From the NCBI GenBank assembly GCA_009937095.1, contig JAACDB010000050.1:1-50459 (forward strand): a DNA stretch of 50,459 nucleotides, written 5' to 3'. Of this stretch, positions 33,299-42,628 are shown piece by piece (the stretch's first letter is position 1; the number at the start of each line of letters is the position of its first letter). A model generated the notes under the pieces. That model saw nothing but the letters and a program-made list of their open reading frames with translations, did not search any database and was not told the origin of the DNA. The DNA is from Verrucomicrobiota bacterium (GTDB taxonomy: Bacteria > Verrucomicrobiota > Verrucomicrobiia > Opitutales > Coraliomargaritaceae). Both the position numbers and the translations under genes were made by a program.

Positions 33299-35524
33299 AT
33301 GAGCAAAAACGCAAAAATTATTTATACTATCACGGACGAGGCACCTGCCCTTGCCACCCATTCACTGCTCCCGGTGATCGAACGCTTTGCGACGGTTGCC
33401 GGAGTCGCGATCGAAACCCGCGACATCTCCTTGGCGGGTCGCATCCTTGCGAATTTTTCCGATTGCCTCGAGCCCGACCAAGTGGTGCCCGATGCGCTCG
33501 CCGAGCTTGGGGAACTGGCGAAAACTCCGGATGCCAATATAATTAAGCTTCCGAATATCTCGGCATCCATTCCGCAAATGCAGGCATGTATCAAGGAGCT
33601 TCAGGCTCAGGGTTTCGCCTTGCCCGATTATCCTGAAGAAGCACGCACTGAAGCAGAGCACGCCACCAAGGCGCGTTACGACAAAATTAAAGGCAGTGCC
33701 GTAAATCCTGTTCTCCGGGAAGGTAATTCCGATCGCCGTTGCGCCCCTGCCGTCAAACAATACGCCCGCAATCACCCGCACCGGATGGGTGCCTGGTCTG
33801 CCGATTCCACATCCCGGGTTGCCAGTATGCCCGCACAGGATTTCTTTGCGAACGAGCAATCCCTGACAGTTCCCGAAGCAACAACCGCTCGCATTGAACA
33901 TATCGCCGCAGATGGTTCGCAGACTTTACTTATGGAGGGCCTGCAATTACAGGCCGGTGAAATCCTGGATGCGACCTTCATGAGCGCCAAGGCCCTTCGT
34001 GCCTTTCTCGTGAATGAAATAGAATCTTCCCAAAAGGAAGGGCTCCTTTTCTCCCTTCATATGAAGGCCACCATGATGAAGGTTTCCGACCCCATTATTT
34101 TTGGTCACGCCGTGACGGTCTTTTATGATGCTGTCTTTGGAAAACACGCCCAGACCCTGACTCAACTCGGTGTCGATCCGAATAACGGACTGGGTGACCT
34201 CCTCGCAAAAATCGAGACCCTCCCGGCAGATCAAAAAGAAGCCCTTCAGGCAGATCTCGCGGCGGTCTACGAAACCCGTCCCGACCTCGCCATGGTTGAT
34301 TCCGATCGGGGTATCACCAATCTTCATGTTCCCAGCGATGTTATTATCGACGCCTCCATGCCCGCTGCCATTCGCACCTCCGGGCAAATGTGGAATAAGG
34401 ACGGCGAATTGCAAGACACCAACTTTGTCATTCCCGACCGTTGCTACGCCGGGGTTTATGCCGAGACGATCGCCTTTTGTAAGGAAAATGGCGCTTTCGA
34501 TCCTGCCACCATGGGCAGCGTTGCCAATGTTGGGCTCATGGCTCAAAAGGCCGAGGAATACGGCTCACACGACAAGACCTTTGAAATCCCACAAGCGGGT
34601 GAAGTCCGCATCGTCAATGCATCGGGTGAGGTGCTTCTAAGCCATCAAGTTGAGGCGGGCGACATCTGGCGTGCCTGCCAGGTCAAGGACGCACCCGTCC
34701 GCGATTGGGTCAAACTCGCCGTCAACCGCGCCCGCGCCACCGGTGCCCCCGCCGTCTTCTGGCTCAACCCCGAGCGGGCACACGACGCCCAACTCATCGC
34801 CAAGGTTGAAGCCTACCTCAAAGACCACGACACCGACGGACTCGACCTCCGAATCCTCTCGCCGGTCGAAGCCACTCGTCTTTCCCTCGAGCGCGCCAAG
34901 ACAGGGGAAGACACCATCTCCGTCACTGGAAACGTCCTCCGGGACTACCTCACCGACCTTTTCCCAATTCTCGAACTCGGCACCAGTGCCAAAATGCTCT
35001 CCATTGTGCCGCTCATGAATGGGGGTGGACTCTTCGAGACCGGCGCGGGCGGCTCCGCGCCCAAGCACGTCCAGCAATTTGAAAAGGAAAACCACCTCCG
35101 CTGGGATTCCCTTGGAGAATTCCTTGCCCTGGGTGTCTCCCTTGAGCACCTTGCCAGCGTACACCACAACCCTAAAGCGGCCGTCCTCGCTCAAACGCTC
35201 GATGCCGCCACCGCGCAATTCCTGGAAACCAATAAATCGCCCTCCCGAAAAGTCGGGGAACTCGATAACCGGGGAAGTCATTTTTATCTCACCCTCTACT
35301 GGGCACAGGCTCTCGCCGCGCAAACGGAAGATCCCGAACTGCAAGCCCGTTTCGCCCCGTTAGCCGAAAGTCTTTCGGCATCGGAGGACGCTATCGTCGC
35401 GGAGCTCAACTCGGCTCAGGGGTCAGCGATGGATATCGGTGGTTACTACCGTCCTGATGCTGCCCTGGCCGCCGCTGCGCTATGCCCCAGTGAAACCTTT
35501 AATGCCGCTCTTGCCGCGCTTTAA
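33299..35524 (+). CDS. icd: Isocitrate dehydrogenase, NADP, monomeric type
   Basis: 741 residues, the size of the monomeric family, which is unrelated in length to the dimeric enzymes (about 416). Makes 2-oxoglutarate and NADPH from isocitrate in the TCA cycle. Seen: [21 protein letters not shown] at the start, [20 protein letters not shown]-like [19 protein letters not shown] (substrate-binding Ser/Asn/Arg), then [29 protein letters not shown]-like region, and [28 protein letters not shown] near the C-terminus. It is 14 bases after aspC and probably translated from the same message; 2-oxoglutarate is the partner of aminotransferases. Confidence 0.96.
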   Translation: MSKNAKIIYTITDEAPALATHSLLPVIERFATVAGVAIETRDISLAGRILANFSDCLEPDQVVPDALAELGELAKTPDANIIKLPNISASIPQMQACIKELQAQGFALPDYPEEARTEAEHATKARYDKIKGSAVNPVLREGNSDRRCAPAVKQYARNHPHRMGAWSADSTSRVASMPAQDFFANEQSLTVPEATTARIEHIAADGSQTLLMEGLQLQAGEILDATFMSAKALRAFLVNEIESSQKEGLLFSLHMKATMMKVSDPIIFGHAVTVFYDAVFGKHAQTLTQLGVDPNNGLGDLLAKIETLPADQKEALQADLAAVYETRPDLAMVDSDRGITNLHVPSDVIIDASMPAAIRTSGQMWNKDGELQDTNFVIPDRCYAGVYAETIAFCKENGAFDPATMGSVANVGLMAQKAEEYGSHDKTFEIPQAGEVRIVNASGEVLLSHQVEAGDIWRACQVKDAPVRDWVKLAVNRARATGAPAVFWLNPERAHDAQLIAKVEAYLKDHDTDGLDLRILSPVEATRLSLERAKTGEDTISVTGNVLRDYLTDLFPILELGTSAKMLSIVPLMNGGGLFETGAGGSAPKHVQQFEKENHLRWDSLGEFLALGVSLEHLASVHHNPKAAVLAQTLDAATAQFLETNKSPSRKVGELDNRGSHFYLTLYWAQALAAQTEDPELQARFAPLAESLSASEDAIVAELNSAQGSAMDIGGYYRPDAALAAAALCPSETFNAALAAL

Positions 35525-35598
35525 TCGCACGCTTGCGACAAAAAAACCCATGGGTAGAATTGGCTTCCTTTCATGCAAGGTTGCCATAACCTAAAACT

Positions 35599-35904
35599 AT
35601 GCTGAAGAGGGAAAAGCCATTAAAACCCGAGCGTGTGATTCTCCTGATGCTCTCGGGGGCGCTTTTGATTCTGGTTATATTTTTCGGCAGCATTCTTTTG
35701 CAAACCCAGCGCGAGTTGTCTCAATTCCAAGAGCGGGAAGCACGTTTGGAAGCGAAATTGAGGCAGGCAGAATTGGAATTCAATCAAAAGGAGGGCTATC
35801 TTGGGCGTCTGGTGGAAGATCCGGAATTTCTCGAACGGGTAGCACGCGACCGTCTCGGTTATACACGGCCCGATGAAATCCTGTTTCGTTTTACGCCCGA
35901 GTGA
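35599..35904 (+). CDS. FtsB/DivIC-like septum-associated coiled-coil protein
   Basis: 101 residues. A short basic N-terminus, one membrane helix (about 14-34), a coiled coil (about 35-68, ELSQFQEREARLEAKLRQAEL) and a C-terminal LVEDPEFLERVARDRLGYTRPDEILF, which is the conserved end of FtsB/DivIC proteins that bridge FtsL and FtsQ at the divisome. The order helix-coil-YxxPxE is the basis. Neighbours are central metabolism genes. No partner ftsL/ftsQ gene is adjacent. Confidence 0.83.
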   Translation: MLKREKPLKPERVILLMLSGALLILVIFFGSILLQTQRELSQFQEREARLEAKLRQAELEFNQKEGYLGRLVEDPEFLERVARDRLGYTRPDEILFRFTPE

Positions 35905-35979
35905 GGGAGCGCTGATTTTTCGTTTTTCAGGCGTTTGTAAGTTTGCTATTTATATAGGAAAACTTAAAACCTTGGCGTT

Positions 35980-37416
35980 ATGGACAACACGCCAAATGCT
36001 GAAAATATCATGCAAACTTTTGAAGCCGCCCGACAGGGACAGGTCTTCAAGTATTACCAGGCATTAGATCCGACCGACCAGGCCGCGCTGCTCGCACAGG
36101 CGGCCACCATTGATTTAAAGGAGGTTGAGAATTTGGTTCAGGAGCATGTCTTTGGTTCAGGCGAAAGTAGCGTACCCTTGGACGGGCTCGAACCGGCTCC
36201 GTATGAGGCGCTCCCGGAAAACGGGGGCGATGCCGCTCAATGGGAAGCCGCGCGTGAGGCGGGGGCAGCAGCTATTGCCGCGGGTCGGGTTGCGGCCTTT
36301 TGTGTCGCGGGCGGGCAGGGCACTCGTCTGGGTTACGACGGCCCCAAGGGAACCTACCCGGTAACTCCCGTCACTCAAAAGACCCTCTGTCAGGTTTTCG
36401 CCGAGAAAATTGCCCGCAGTAGCGAACGTTTTGGCGCCCCTATTCATTGGTTTATCCTGACCAGCGAGATCAACAATGCCGCTACCGTGGAAGCCTTTGA
36501 AGCTGCGGATTATTTTGGGCTCCCGAAAGCACAGGTGCATTTCATTGTACAGGGCCTCGTCCCCGCAGTCGATCTTGAGGGTAAAATCATTCTTTCCGAA
36601 AAAGGACGTATTGCCATGACTCCGGATGGACACGGCGGATCCCTCCGTGCCCTGGTGCGCAGTGGTGCGGTCGATACCATGCGGACGCTCGGCATCGATA
36701 CCGTCAGTTACTTTCAGGTCGATAATCCCATCGTGCAATGCATCGACCCTGCCTTTGTCGGTTTCCACCTCCTTGGCGAATCGGAACTATCCTCCAAGAT
36801 GGTCCCCAAGGCTTATCCGCTCGAAAAGGTTGGGCACTTCTGTGTGCAGGGGGGCCGCAATATCGTGGTGGAATACAGCGATATGCCCGAGGCTATGCAG
36901 GCGGCTACCGATGCCGACGGCGAATTGCGTTTTCGTGCCGGTAGCGTTGCGATCCATGTCTTTGATCGCGAGTTCATTGCCCGTTCGGGAGGCAACCATG
37001 CTGAAAACGCCCTCCCATTTCACCGCGCGAATAAAAAGATACCTTACCTTAACGCCGATGGGGCAATCGTTCAACCGGAGGGTCCCAATGGCGTGAAATT
37101 TGAGATGTTTGTTTTTGATGCCCTTCCCTTGGCAAAGAACCCCGTTATTATTGAGGCCGCCCGCAGTGAGGACTTCAGTCCTGTTAAGAACGCCGAGGGG
37201 GTGGACTCTCCGGAGACCTGCGCCGACGATCAATGCCGCATGTTCGCCGCCTGGCTCCGTGCTGCCGGAGAGGTAATCGAGACCGACGCCACCGGCTTAC
37301 CGGCGTTTCAATTTGAGATCAGCCCGCGTTTTGCGGCTGACCGCGCCGATTTTCTCGCGCAGTGGTTAACCATACAAAAGAGGCCCTCTATCTGCGCGGG
37401 GACTGTCCTGGAATAA
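35980..37416 (+). CDS. UTP-dependent sugar-1-phosphate uridylyltransferase (UDPGP family)
   Basis: 478 residues of the eukaryotic-like UDPGP/UAP family. The nucleotide loop VAGGQGTRLGYDGPKGTYPV lies at about 109-128. Other marks: TPDGHGG (usual PxGNGG/xGHGG), YFQVDNPI, and KMVPKAYPLEKVGHFC, all typical of UDP-GlcNAc or UDP-glucose pyrophosphorylases. It makes a UDP-sugar and PPi from UTP and a sugar-1-phosphate. GlcNAc-1-P versus glucose-1-P cannot be settled by eye. The phosphohexomutase gene just downstream would supply the sugar-1-phosphate. Confidence 0.88.
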   Translation: MDNTPNAENIMQTFEAARQGQVFKYYQALDPTDQAALLAQAATIDLKEVENLVQEHVFGSGESSVPLDGLEPAPYEALPENGGDAAQWEAAREAGAAAIAAGRVAAFCVAGGQGTRLGYDGPKGTYPVTPVTQKTLCQVFAEKIARSSERFGAPIHWFILTSEINNAATVEAFEAADYFGLPKAQVHFIVQGLVPAVDLEGKIILSEKGRIAMTPDGHGGSLRALVRSGAVDTMRTLGIDTVSYFQVDNPIVQCIDPAFVGFHLLGESELSSKMVPKAYPLEKVGHFCVQGGRNIVVEYSDMPEAMQAATDADGELRFRAGSVAIHVFDREFIARSGGNHAENALPFHRANKKIPYLNADGAIVQPEGPNGVKFEMFVFDALPLAKNPVIIEAARSEDFSPVKNAEGVDSPETCADDQCRMFAAWLRAAGEVIETDATGLPAFQFEISPRFAADRADFLAQWLTIQKRPSICAGTVLE

Positions 37417-37428
37417 ATAAGCTTGGAA

Positions 37429-37536
37429 GTGAATGAAGTAACGTATGCTAAACTCAAGGAAATGGCCGAGCGTATGGACTTGAGTGTTCCGGAGTTGGTT
37501 GCACAAGTCTTGCACGATTTGGATCCCTCCGTCTGA
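37429..37536 (+). CDS. Possible 35-residue RHH-like small protein
   Basis: A GTG (37429), or an in-frame TTG at 37423, opens a short frame ending at TGA 37534-37536. The product contains YAKLKEMAERMDLSVPELVA then a short helix, very like the two helices of ribbon-helix-helix repressors, without a clear beta strand in front. An internal ATG at 37462 follows AAGGA too closely. It may be a remnant or a real micro-protein. The 213-base gap between the neighbouring genes holds nothing else that I see. Confidence 0.35.
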   Translation: MNEVTYAKLKEMAERMDLSVPELVAQVLHDLDPSV

Positions 37537-37629
37537 TTGCCTTGAGAGGGCGAATTATTCCTCCGAGAACTCGTTTCAGATTGCCAAGCAATGGAACGCT
37601 GAGGCATAAAAGAGTCGTATTTGGTAACT

Positions 37630-39594
37630 ATGGGCATCATTAAAAAGATACAGGCTGCGGCTGCTGCCGGCGACTTGCTGGAAAGCACCGCAGAAAATTT
37701 AAACGTCTGGGCGCAGGCTGATTACCTCCCGGAATGGGCGGGTGCCAGTATCGCGGAATTGGTCAAGCAAGGTGCATGGGAAGAATTGAACGACCGTTTC
37801 TACCGAGAGTTGGCTTTTGGTACCGGAGGCATGCGGGGTCGTACGATTGGCAAGGTCAGCACCTCAGTGGAGAAGGGATCCCCGAACGAAGCCGGCTCTC
37901 CGGCATATGCCGCGGTGGGTACCAATGTCCTTAATGATTTCAACATCGTGCGTGCTACCATTGGACTCTACCAATATGTGAGTGCTTATCTTGCGGGGAC
38001 GGGATCTTTGGATCGTCCGCGATTTGTGATCGCCCATGACGTCCGTCATTTCTCGCGCCATTTCTGTTTGTTGGCGGCCTCTACCTGGACGAAGCTGGGC
38101 GGTCAGGCGCTCATCTTTGACGGGCCGCGCTCCACTCCGCAATTGAGCTTTGCAGTCCGCGAATACCATGCCCATTGCGGTGCGGTGATCACCGCAAGCC
38201 ACAACCCGCCGCATGACAATGGGTTTAAGGTTTATTTCGGAGACGGCGCTCAAGTGGTCGCGCCCCATGCGGAAGCCATCGTGGAGCAGGTACAGGCTGT
38301 TGATTTAAAAACCATACCCCCTTTCCTTGAGTTGGATCTCTCGCGGGTCATCACGCTCGGTGCCGAGGCTGACGACGCCTACCTTGCGGTGGTGGAATCC
38401 AACGTGCTCGATCCGGAGGGGATGCGAAAAGAAGCCCTCAAGGTTGTCTTTACCCCTATTCATGGAACTGGTGGGATCAGTTCGATACCCGCCCTTAAAA
38501 ACATGGGGGTCGAGGTCGTGGAAGTGCCCGAACAGGCCGCCCAGGATGCCCGGTTCCCCACGGTGGTCTCTCCCAATCCCGAAAATGCCGAGGCGCTTGA
38601 AATGGCAATTGCTCGCGCGGAAGCAAGCGATGCCCAAATCGTTTTGGCGACCGATCCCGATGCCGACCGCATGGGCGTCGCGGTTCGCAATGCCGAGGGC
38701 AAACTTGTGCTCTTGACCGGGAATATAATCGGTACCCTTCTCGCGGATTACCGTATTACCACCCTCAAGGAAGCGGGCGTCATTCCGCCGGAAGGCAGCC
38801 CTCGCGCCGCGATCATTAAAACCTTTGTCACCAGTCCCATGCAGGAAGCAGTTGCCAGCGCGAACGGAGTGAAGACAGTGAATACCCTCACCGGTTTTAA
38901 ATGGATTGGCGAAAAACTAGCCGATTACGAAGCGGAGATGCAGGCGGGCTTGCTTGAGAAAGAAGGAATGGCTGTGGATTTTGACCATTGCGATATCTGG
39001 ACGCGCGCGGATCTCATGTTGGAATATGCCACCTTCTTTATTTTTGGCGGCGAAGAAAGCTATGGCTACCTGTCCGGCGACCGGGTGCGTGACAAGGACG
39101 CCAACGCGGCGGTGGTGATGTTTTGCGAGATGGCGGCTTACTTGCAGTCGCAGGGCATGACGATTCCCGAGCACCTCGACTCGCTGTACATGGAGCATGG
39201 GTATCATCAGGAAAGTACGGTAAATCTTTATTACGAAGGCGCCGCCGGTAGCCTGAAGATTGCCAATATCATCGCATCCTACCGCAGCAACATGCCGGAG
39301 GAACTCGGGGGCTTAAAAGTTATTGGCTCCACTGATTTCGGGCGTGATCAAATCCTCGATATCGACGGTAAAGTAATTCCCCCTCAGGATTTCTATTTCC
39401 TGGAATTGGAAAATGGATACAGCTTTGCGGTACGTGGTTCCGGTACCGAACCCAAAATAAAATCTTACCTTTTTGCAAAGCAAAGTGTGACCGAAGCGGG
39501 CGAATTGCCTGCGGTCAAGGCCGCTACCGCCGAGCAGATGCAAAGTCTTGGCGCGGCGATCGAAGCAGATGCCCGCAAGCGCGCGGAAGGTTAG
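37630..39594 (+). CDS. Phosphoglucomutase/phosphomannomutase family phosphohexomutase
   Basis: 654 residues, the four-domain alpha-D-phosphohexomutase fold with a longer N-terminal domain (600-plus residue PGM/PMM branch). Catalytic serine: TASHNPPHDNGFKVYF. Metal loop: TDPDADRMGVAV. Sugar loop: GGEESYGYLSGD. Phosphate loop: RGSGTEPKIKSYLF. It interconverts hexose 6- and 1-phosphates. ATG at 37630 preferred to the TTG at 37621. Follows the UDP-sugar pyrophosphorylase and overlaps the convergent nitroreductase gene by 4 bases. Confidence 0.93.
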   Translation: MGIIKKIQAAAAAGDLLESTAENLNVWAQADYLPEWAGASIAELVKQGAWEELNDRFYRELAFGTGGMRGRTIGKVSTSVEKGSPNEAGSPAYAAVGTNVLNDFNIVRATIGLYQYVSAYLAGTGSLDRPRFVIAHDVRHFSRHFCLLAASTWTKLGGQALIFDGPRSTPQLSFAVREYHAHCGAVITASHNPPHDNGFKVYFGDGAQVVAPHAEAIVEQVQAVDLKTIPPFLELDLSRVITLGAEADDAYLAVVESNVLDPEGMRKEALKVVFTPIHGTGGISSIPALKNMGVEVVEVPEQAAQDARFPTVVSPNPENAEALEMAIARAEASDAQIVLATDPDADRMGVAVRNAEGKLVLLTGNIIGTLLADYRITTLKEAGVIPPEGSPRAAIIKTFVTSPMQEAVASANGVKTVNTLTGFKWIGEKLADYEAEMQAGLLEKEGMAVDFDHCDIWTRADLMLEYATFFIFGGEESYGYLSGDRVRDKDANAAVVMFCEMAAYLQSQGMTIPEHLDSLYMEHGYHQESTVNLYYEGAAGSLKIANIIASYRSNMPEELGGLKVIGSTDFGRDQILDIDGKVIPPQDFYFLELENGYSFAVRGSGTEPKIKSYLFAKQSVTEAGELPAVKAATAEQMQSLGAAIEADARKRAEG

Positions 39595-40199
39595 GGACGC
39601 GGGAAACTGTCGCGGTGAACAACCGCTTCGTAGGGGAGTTGTCCCGGGCGCGGATTGGCGGGCTTGAGGGCTTTGCCAATGGTTACCATGAGGGCCATGA
39701 TATGGCGCTCGGGAAGGTCGATAATTTCCGCGGCTTTTGAAGGGTCGAATCCGATCATGGGGCAGGAGTCGTAGCCCATCGCTTTGGCGGCGAGCATGAT
39801 GGTTTGGGCAGCAATGCCAGTCGAGCGCATGGCTTCGTCTCGTTGAAGTTCCGCTTTGTCACCATAGAAGGGTTCGATCATGGGGACGATGACCTCGCGA
39901 ACGGGATCGGGGGCATCCTTCCAATAACGTCCGGCATTTTGGTGGGCGTCGAGGTTCGCGCAGATCAGGAGGGTGAGGGAGGCTTCGCTCACTTGTGCCT
40001 GATTCCAGGCGGCGGCGCGTAGGGCGGCTTTTTTATCGGGGTCGGTCACCGCGATGAAGCGCCAGTTCTGCATGTTGAAAGAGGTCGGTGAGCAGAGGGC
40101 CGCCTCGAGGAGTTGGCGGATCTCCGCCTCGCTCATGGCGTGGTCCGGGTCGAAGTATTTAACAGAGCGTCGCTCGCGAATGGCAGTAAGGGTTTCCAT
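39591..40199 (-). CDS. Nitroreductase family FMN oxidoreductase
   Basis: 202 residues from the ATG at 40199 (an upstream ATG at 40211 adds 4 residues). The start METLTAIRERRSVKYFDPDH and the FMN site ERRSVK (usual RRSxRxF), LLEAALCSPTSFNMQNWRFI (SAPSxxNxQPW-like) and GYDSCPMIGFDP match the family. It should reduce nitro or quinone groups with NAD(P)H, or be a flavin-dependent oxidoreductase of unknown physiology. The 3' end overlaps the phosphohexomutase stop by 4 bases. Confidence 0.9.
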   Translation of the reverse strand: METLTAIRERRSVKYFDPDHAMSEAEIRQLLEAALCSPTSFNMQNWRFIAVTDPDKKAALRAAAWNQAQVSEASLTLLICANLDAHQNAGRYWKDAPDPVREVIVPMIEPFYGDKAELQRDEAMRSTGIAAQTIMLAAKAMGYDSCPMIGFDPSKAAEIIDLPERHIMALMVTIGKALKPANPRPGQLPYEAVVHRDSFPRP

Positions 40200-40291
40200 A
40201 GCGCTAACCATGCCGCCAAGACGCCTGCTGGCAAGCCGTGATAAATGTCGCTATTGAAGTAAGTTTTTGGGTTTAAACACGGTATATTCAC

Positions 40292-41737
40292 ATGTTACAC
40301 GCACCCCATATCGTCTGGTTACGCAATGATTTGCGCCTTAGGGACAACGCTGCGCTCTCAACTGCGATAGGGCAGGGTGTTCCGGTGGTGGTTTTGTACA
40401 TTTGGGACGAGGAAGCTTACGGCACCTGGGCACCCGGGGGAGCGGCGAAGGTTTGGCTGCACCACGCCCTGGAAAGTCTGGCTGGAGCATTAGGGCAACA
40501 CGGTGGGCGTTTGATCATACGAAAAGGATCGACCGCAGACGTTTTGCAGGAAGTGATCACCGCGACGGGTGCGGGGGCTATCTATTGGAATCGCCGCTAC
40601 GAACCGAAGTTGCGCGCTTTGGACGCGGACTTAAAACTGGAATTACGGGCAGAGGGCTTAAAGGTGGAGACTTTCAATAGCGCTTTGTTGAATGAACCAC
40701 ACACTGTGGCGAATAAATCGGGTGGACCTTTCAAGGTGTACTCACCTTACTTCAAATCCATTCAGGATCGACCCGTGGCGGCTCCTGTGGAGTTTGATCC
40801 CGAGGCAGCCCAGTGGTCGGATTTGGAATTGGAGAGCGAGGCTTTGGAGGCCTTGGATTTACTTCCCGAGCGCGACTGGTGGCGTGGGATGATTGCGGAA
40901 TGGGACATCAGCGAAGCCGGGGCGCAGGCGCGACTGGATCGTTTTCTGGATGGTCCGGTGACCCATTACAATGAAGACCGCAACATACCCGGGATGGAGG
41001 GGAGTTCAAAATTGTCACCATATTTACAGAGTGGTCTCATCGGGCCACGTCAGGTGGTGGCGGCATTGGAAGGGCGCAGTGATTTAAAAGAGAAGGGCCC
41101 TTTTGTTTATTTGAAGGAGATCTACTGGCGGGAATTTGCCTATAATGTACTCTTTCATTTTCCGCACACTTCCGACAAACCCCTGCAGGCGCAGTATTCG
41201 GATTTTCCGTGGGAAGCCGATGCGGATTTATTGGAGCGCTGGCAGAAAGGACAAACCGGCTACCCGATTGTAGATGCCGGGATGCGGGAACTCTACGCGA
41301 CCGGTTGGATGCACAACCGCGTGCGCATGATTGTGGCTTCGTTGCTGGTAAAGCACCTCCTGCAGGACTGGAAAGCCGGAGCGGCTTGGTTCTGGGATAC
41401 CTTGGTGGATGCCGATTTGGCGAGCAACTCCCTCGGTTGGCAATGGAGCGGCGGTTGCGGGGCCGATGCCGCGCCGTATTTTCGGGTATTCAATCCCATG
41501 ATACAGGGCGGGGAATTTGATTCGATCGGTACTTATGTGAAGCGCTACGTACCGGAACTGGCGAAGTTGCCTGCAAAGTATATTCACACGCCCTGGGAAG
41601 CGCCCGAGTCGGTGCTTGAAGCGGCAGGGGTTGAGTTAGGAGTGACTTACCCGCGTCCGGTGATTGATCACCAAGCGGGTCGGGAGCGCGCTCTAGCTGC
41701 TTTTGAAAAGTTCAAGAACCCTGTAGAGGCGGTCTGA
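40292..41737 (+). CDS. phrB: Deoxyribodipyrimidine photolyase (class I-type)
   Basis: 481 residues. Uses blue light to split pyrimidine dimers. N-terminal antenna domain: HIVWLRNDLRLRDNAAL and VLYIWDEEAYGTWAPGGAAKVWL. FAD domain: STKLSPYLQSGLIGPRQV-like SSKLSPYLQSGLIGPRQV, YLKEIYWREFAYN, GYPIVDAGMRELYATGWMHNRVRMIVASLLVKHL and DLASNSLGWQWSGGCGADAAPYFRVFNPMIQ. The WQWSGGCGADAAPYFR segment is diagnostic. The stop TGA overlaps the next ATG (TGATG), so the SDR gene is coupled. Confidence 0.96.
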   Translation: MLHAPHIVWLRNDLRLRDNAALSTAIGQGVPVVVLYIWDEEAYGTWAPGGAAKVWLHHALESLAGALGQHGGRLIIRKGSTADVLQEVITATGAGAIYWNRRYEPKLRALDADLKLELRAEGLKVETFNSALLNEPHTVANKSGGPFKVYSPYFKSIQDRPVAAPVEFDPEAAQWSDLELESEALEALDLLPERDWWRGMIAEWDISEAGAQARLDRFLDGPVTHYNEDRNIPGMEGSSKLSPYLQSGLIGPRQVVAALEGRSDLKEKGPFVYLKEIYWREFAYNVLFHFPHTSDKPLQAQYSDFPWEADADLLERWQKGQTGYPIVDAGMRELYATGWMHNRVRMIVASLLVKHLLQDWKAGAAWFWDTLVDADLASNSLGWQWSGGCGADAAPYFRVFNPMIQGGEFDSIGTYVKRYVPELAKLPAKYIHTPWEAPESVLEAAGVELGVTYPRPVIDHQAGRERALAAFEKFKNPVEAV

Positions 41738-42621
41738 TGTCTGAAAAAAAGACGATTTTAGTGACCGGGGCGAGTGGCCTGGTCGGTCGGGCGCTTTGTC
41801 CGGAGTTGGAAGCCAAAGGTCATACAGTGCGGCGACTGGCGCGTGGAACTGGCGCGGGGTGCTGGGATCCGGCGAGCGATTATCTGGATCGATCTGTCCT
41901 TGAGGCTGTCGATACGGTCGTGCATCTGGCGGGCGAAAACGTGGCGCAACGCTGGACCGCGTCGGTAGCACGCGAGATTCGCAACAGTCGGGTCAAGGGA
42001 ACCGAATTACTTGTATGCGCCCTTCTAGAGCGGGAAGCCCGACCGGATATCATCATGGCATCGGGAATCAATTATTATGGTTTCTCGGAAGTAGGGGAAC
42101 AGGACGAGCAGAGTGCATTGGGTGAGGGTTTTCTTGCTTCGGTTTGCCGTGAATGGGAAGCCGCCGCCGGGCCATGGGCAGTTGCGGGAGGACGTTTGGT
42201 GATGCTGCGCACCGGGATTGTTTTGAGCGCAGAGGGTGGGGCATTGGCAAAGATGTTGCCGCCCTTCAGACTGGGTTTAGGCGGCCCGATTGGGAGTGGG
42301 CGTCAACAGATGAGTTGGATTTCGATGGGCGATCTCGTCTCGGTTTATGTGCGGGCGGTGGAGGATTCTGCGCTGGCGGGACCAGTGAATGCGGTGGCAC
42401 CTGAACCGACAAGTGGCGCGGTCTTTGCGCGGGAACTGGGCGCGGCCTTGAAACGTCCTGCAATACTTCCGACCCCGGCTTTTGCACTGCGACTGGCTTT
42501 TGGAGAAATGGCAAAAGAGGTTATTTTATCGGATTTGGATATCCGGCCGGGTGTCTTGGAGGCAGTTGGTTTTGACTGGGCGCAACCCAAGATCGGTGAT
42601 GCCCTGCGATCCGTTTTGTAA
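41737..42621 (+). CDS. TIGR01777-type NAD(P)-dependent epimerase/dehydratase (YfcH-like)
   Basis: 294 residues. Atypical SDR: ILVTGASGLVGRALCPELEAKGHTV, then DTVVHLAGENVAQRW, RVKGTELLV, SGINYYGF and VMLRTGIVLSAEGGALAKMLPPFRLGLGGPIGSGRQQMSWI, then the C-terminal DUF1731 (PAILPTPAFALRLAFGEMAKEVILSDLDIRPGVLE). This is the YfcH/SulA-like group, whose substrate is not known. It is fused in translation to phrB (TGATG) and leads to an FAD oxidoreductase. Confidence 0.94.
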   Translation: MSEKKTILVTGASGLVGRALCPELEAKGHTVRRLARGTGAGCWDPASDYLDRSVLEAVDTVVHLAGENVAQRWTASVAREIRNSRVKGTELLVCALLEREARPDIIMASGINYYGFSEVGEQDEQSALGEGFLASVCREWEAAAGPWAVAGGRLVMLRTGIVLSAEGGALAKMLPPFRLGLGGPIGSGRQQMSWISMGDLVSVYVRAVEDSALAGPVNAVAPEPTSGAVFARELGAALKRPAILPTPAFALRLAFGEMAKEVILSDLDIRPGVLEAVGFDWAQPKIGDALRSVL

Positions 42622-42628
42622 TTATTAT

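Noticed and set aside
41737-42621. Possible OleD for the OleA-OleB pair
   Set aside because: The SDR has the DUF1731 end of TIGR01777 and is coupled to photolyase, not to the ole genes.
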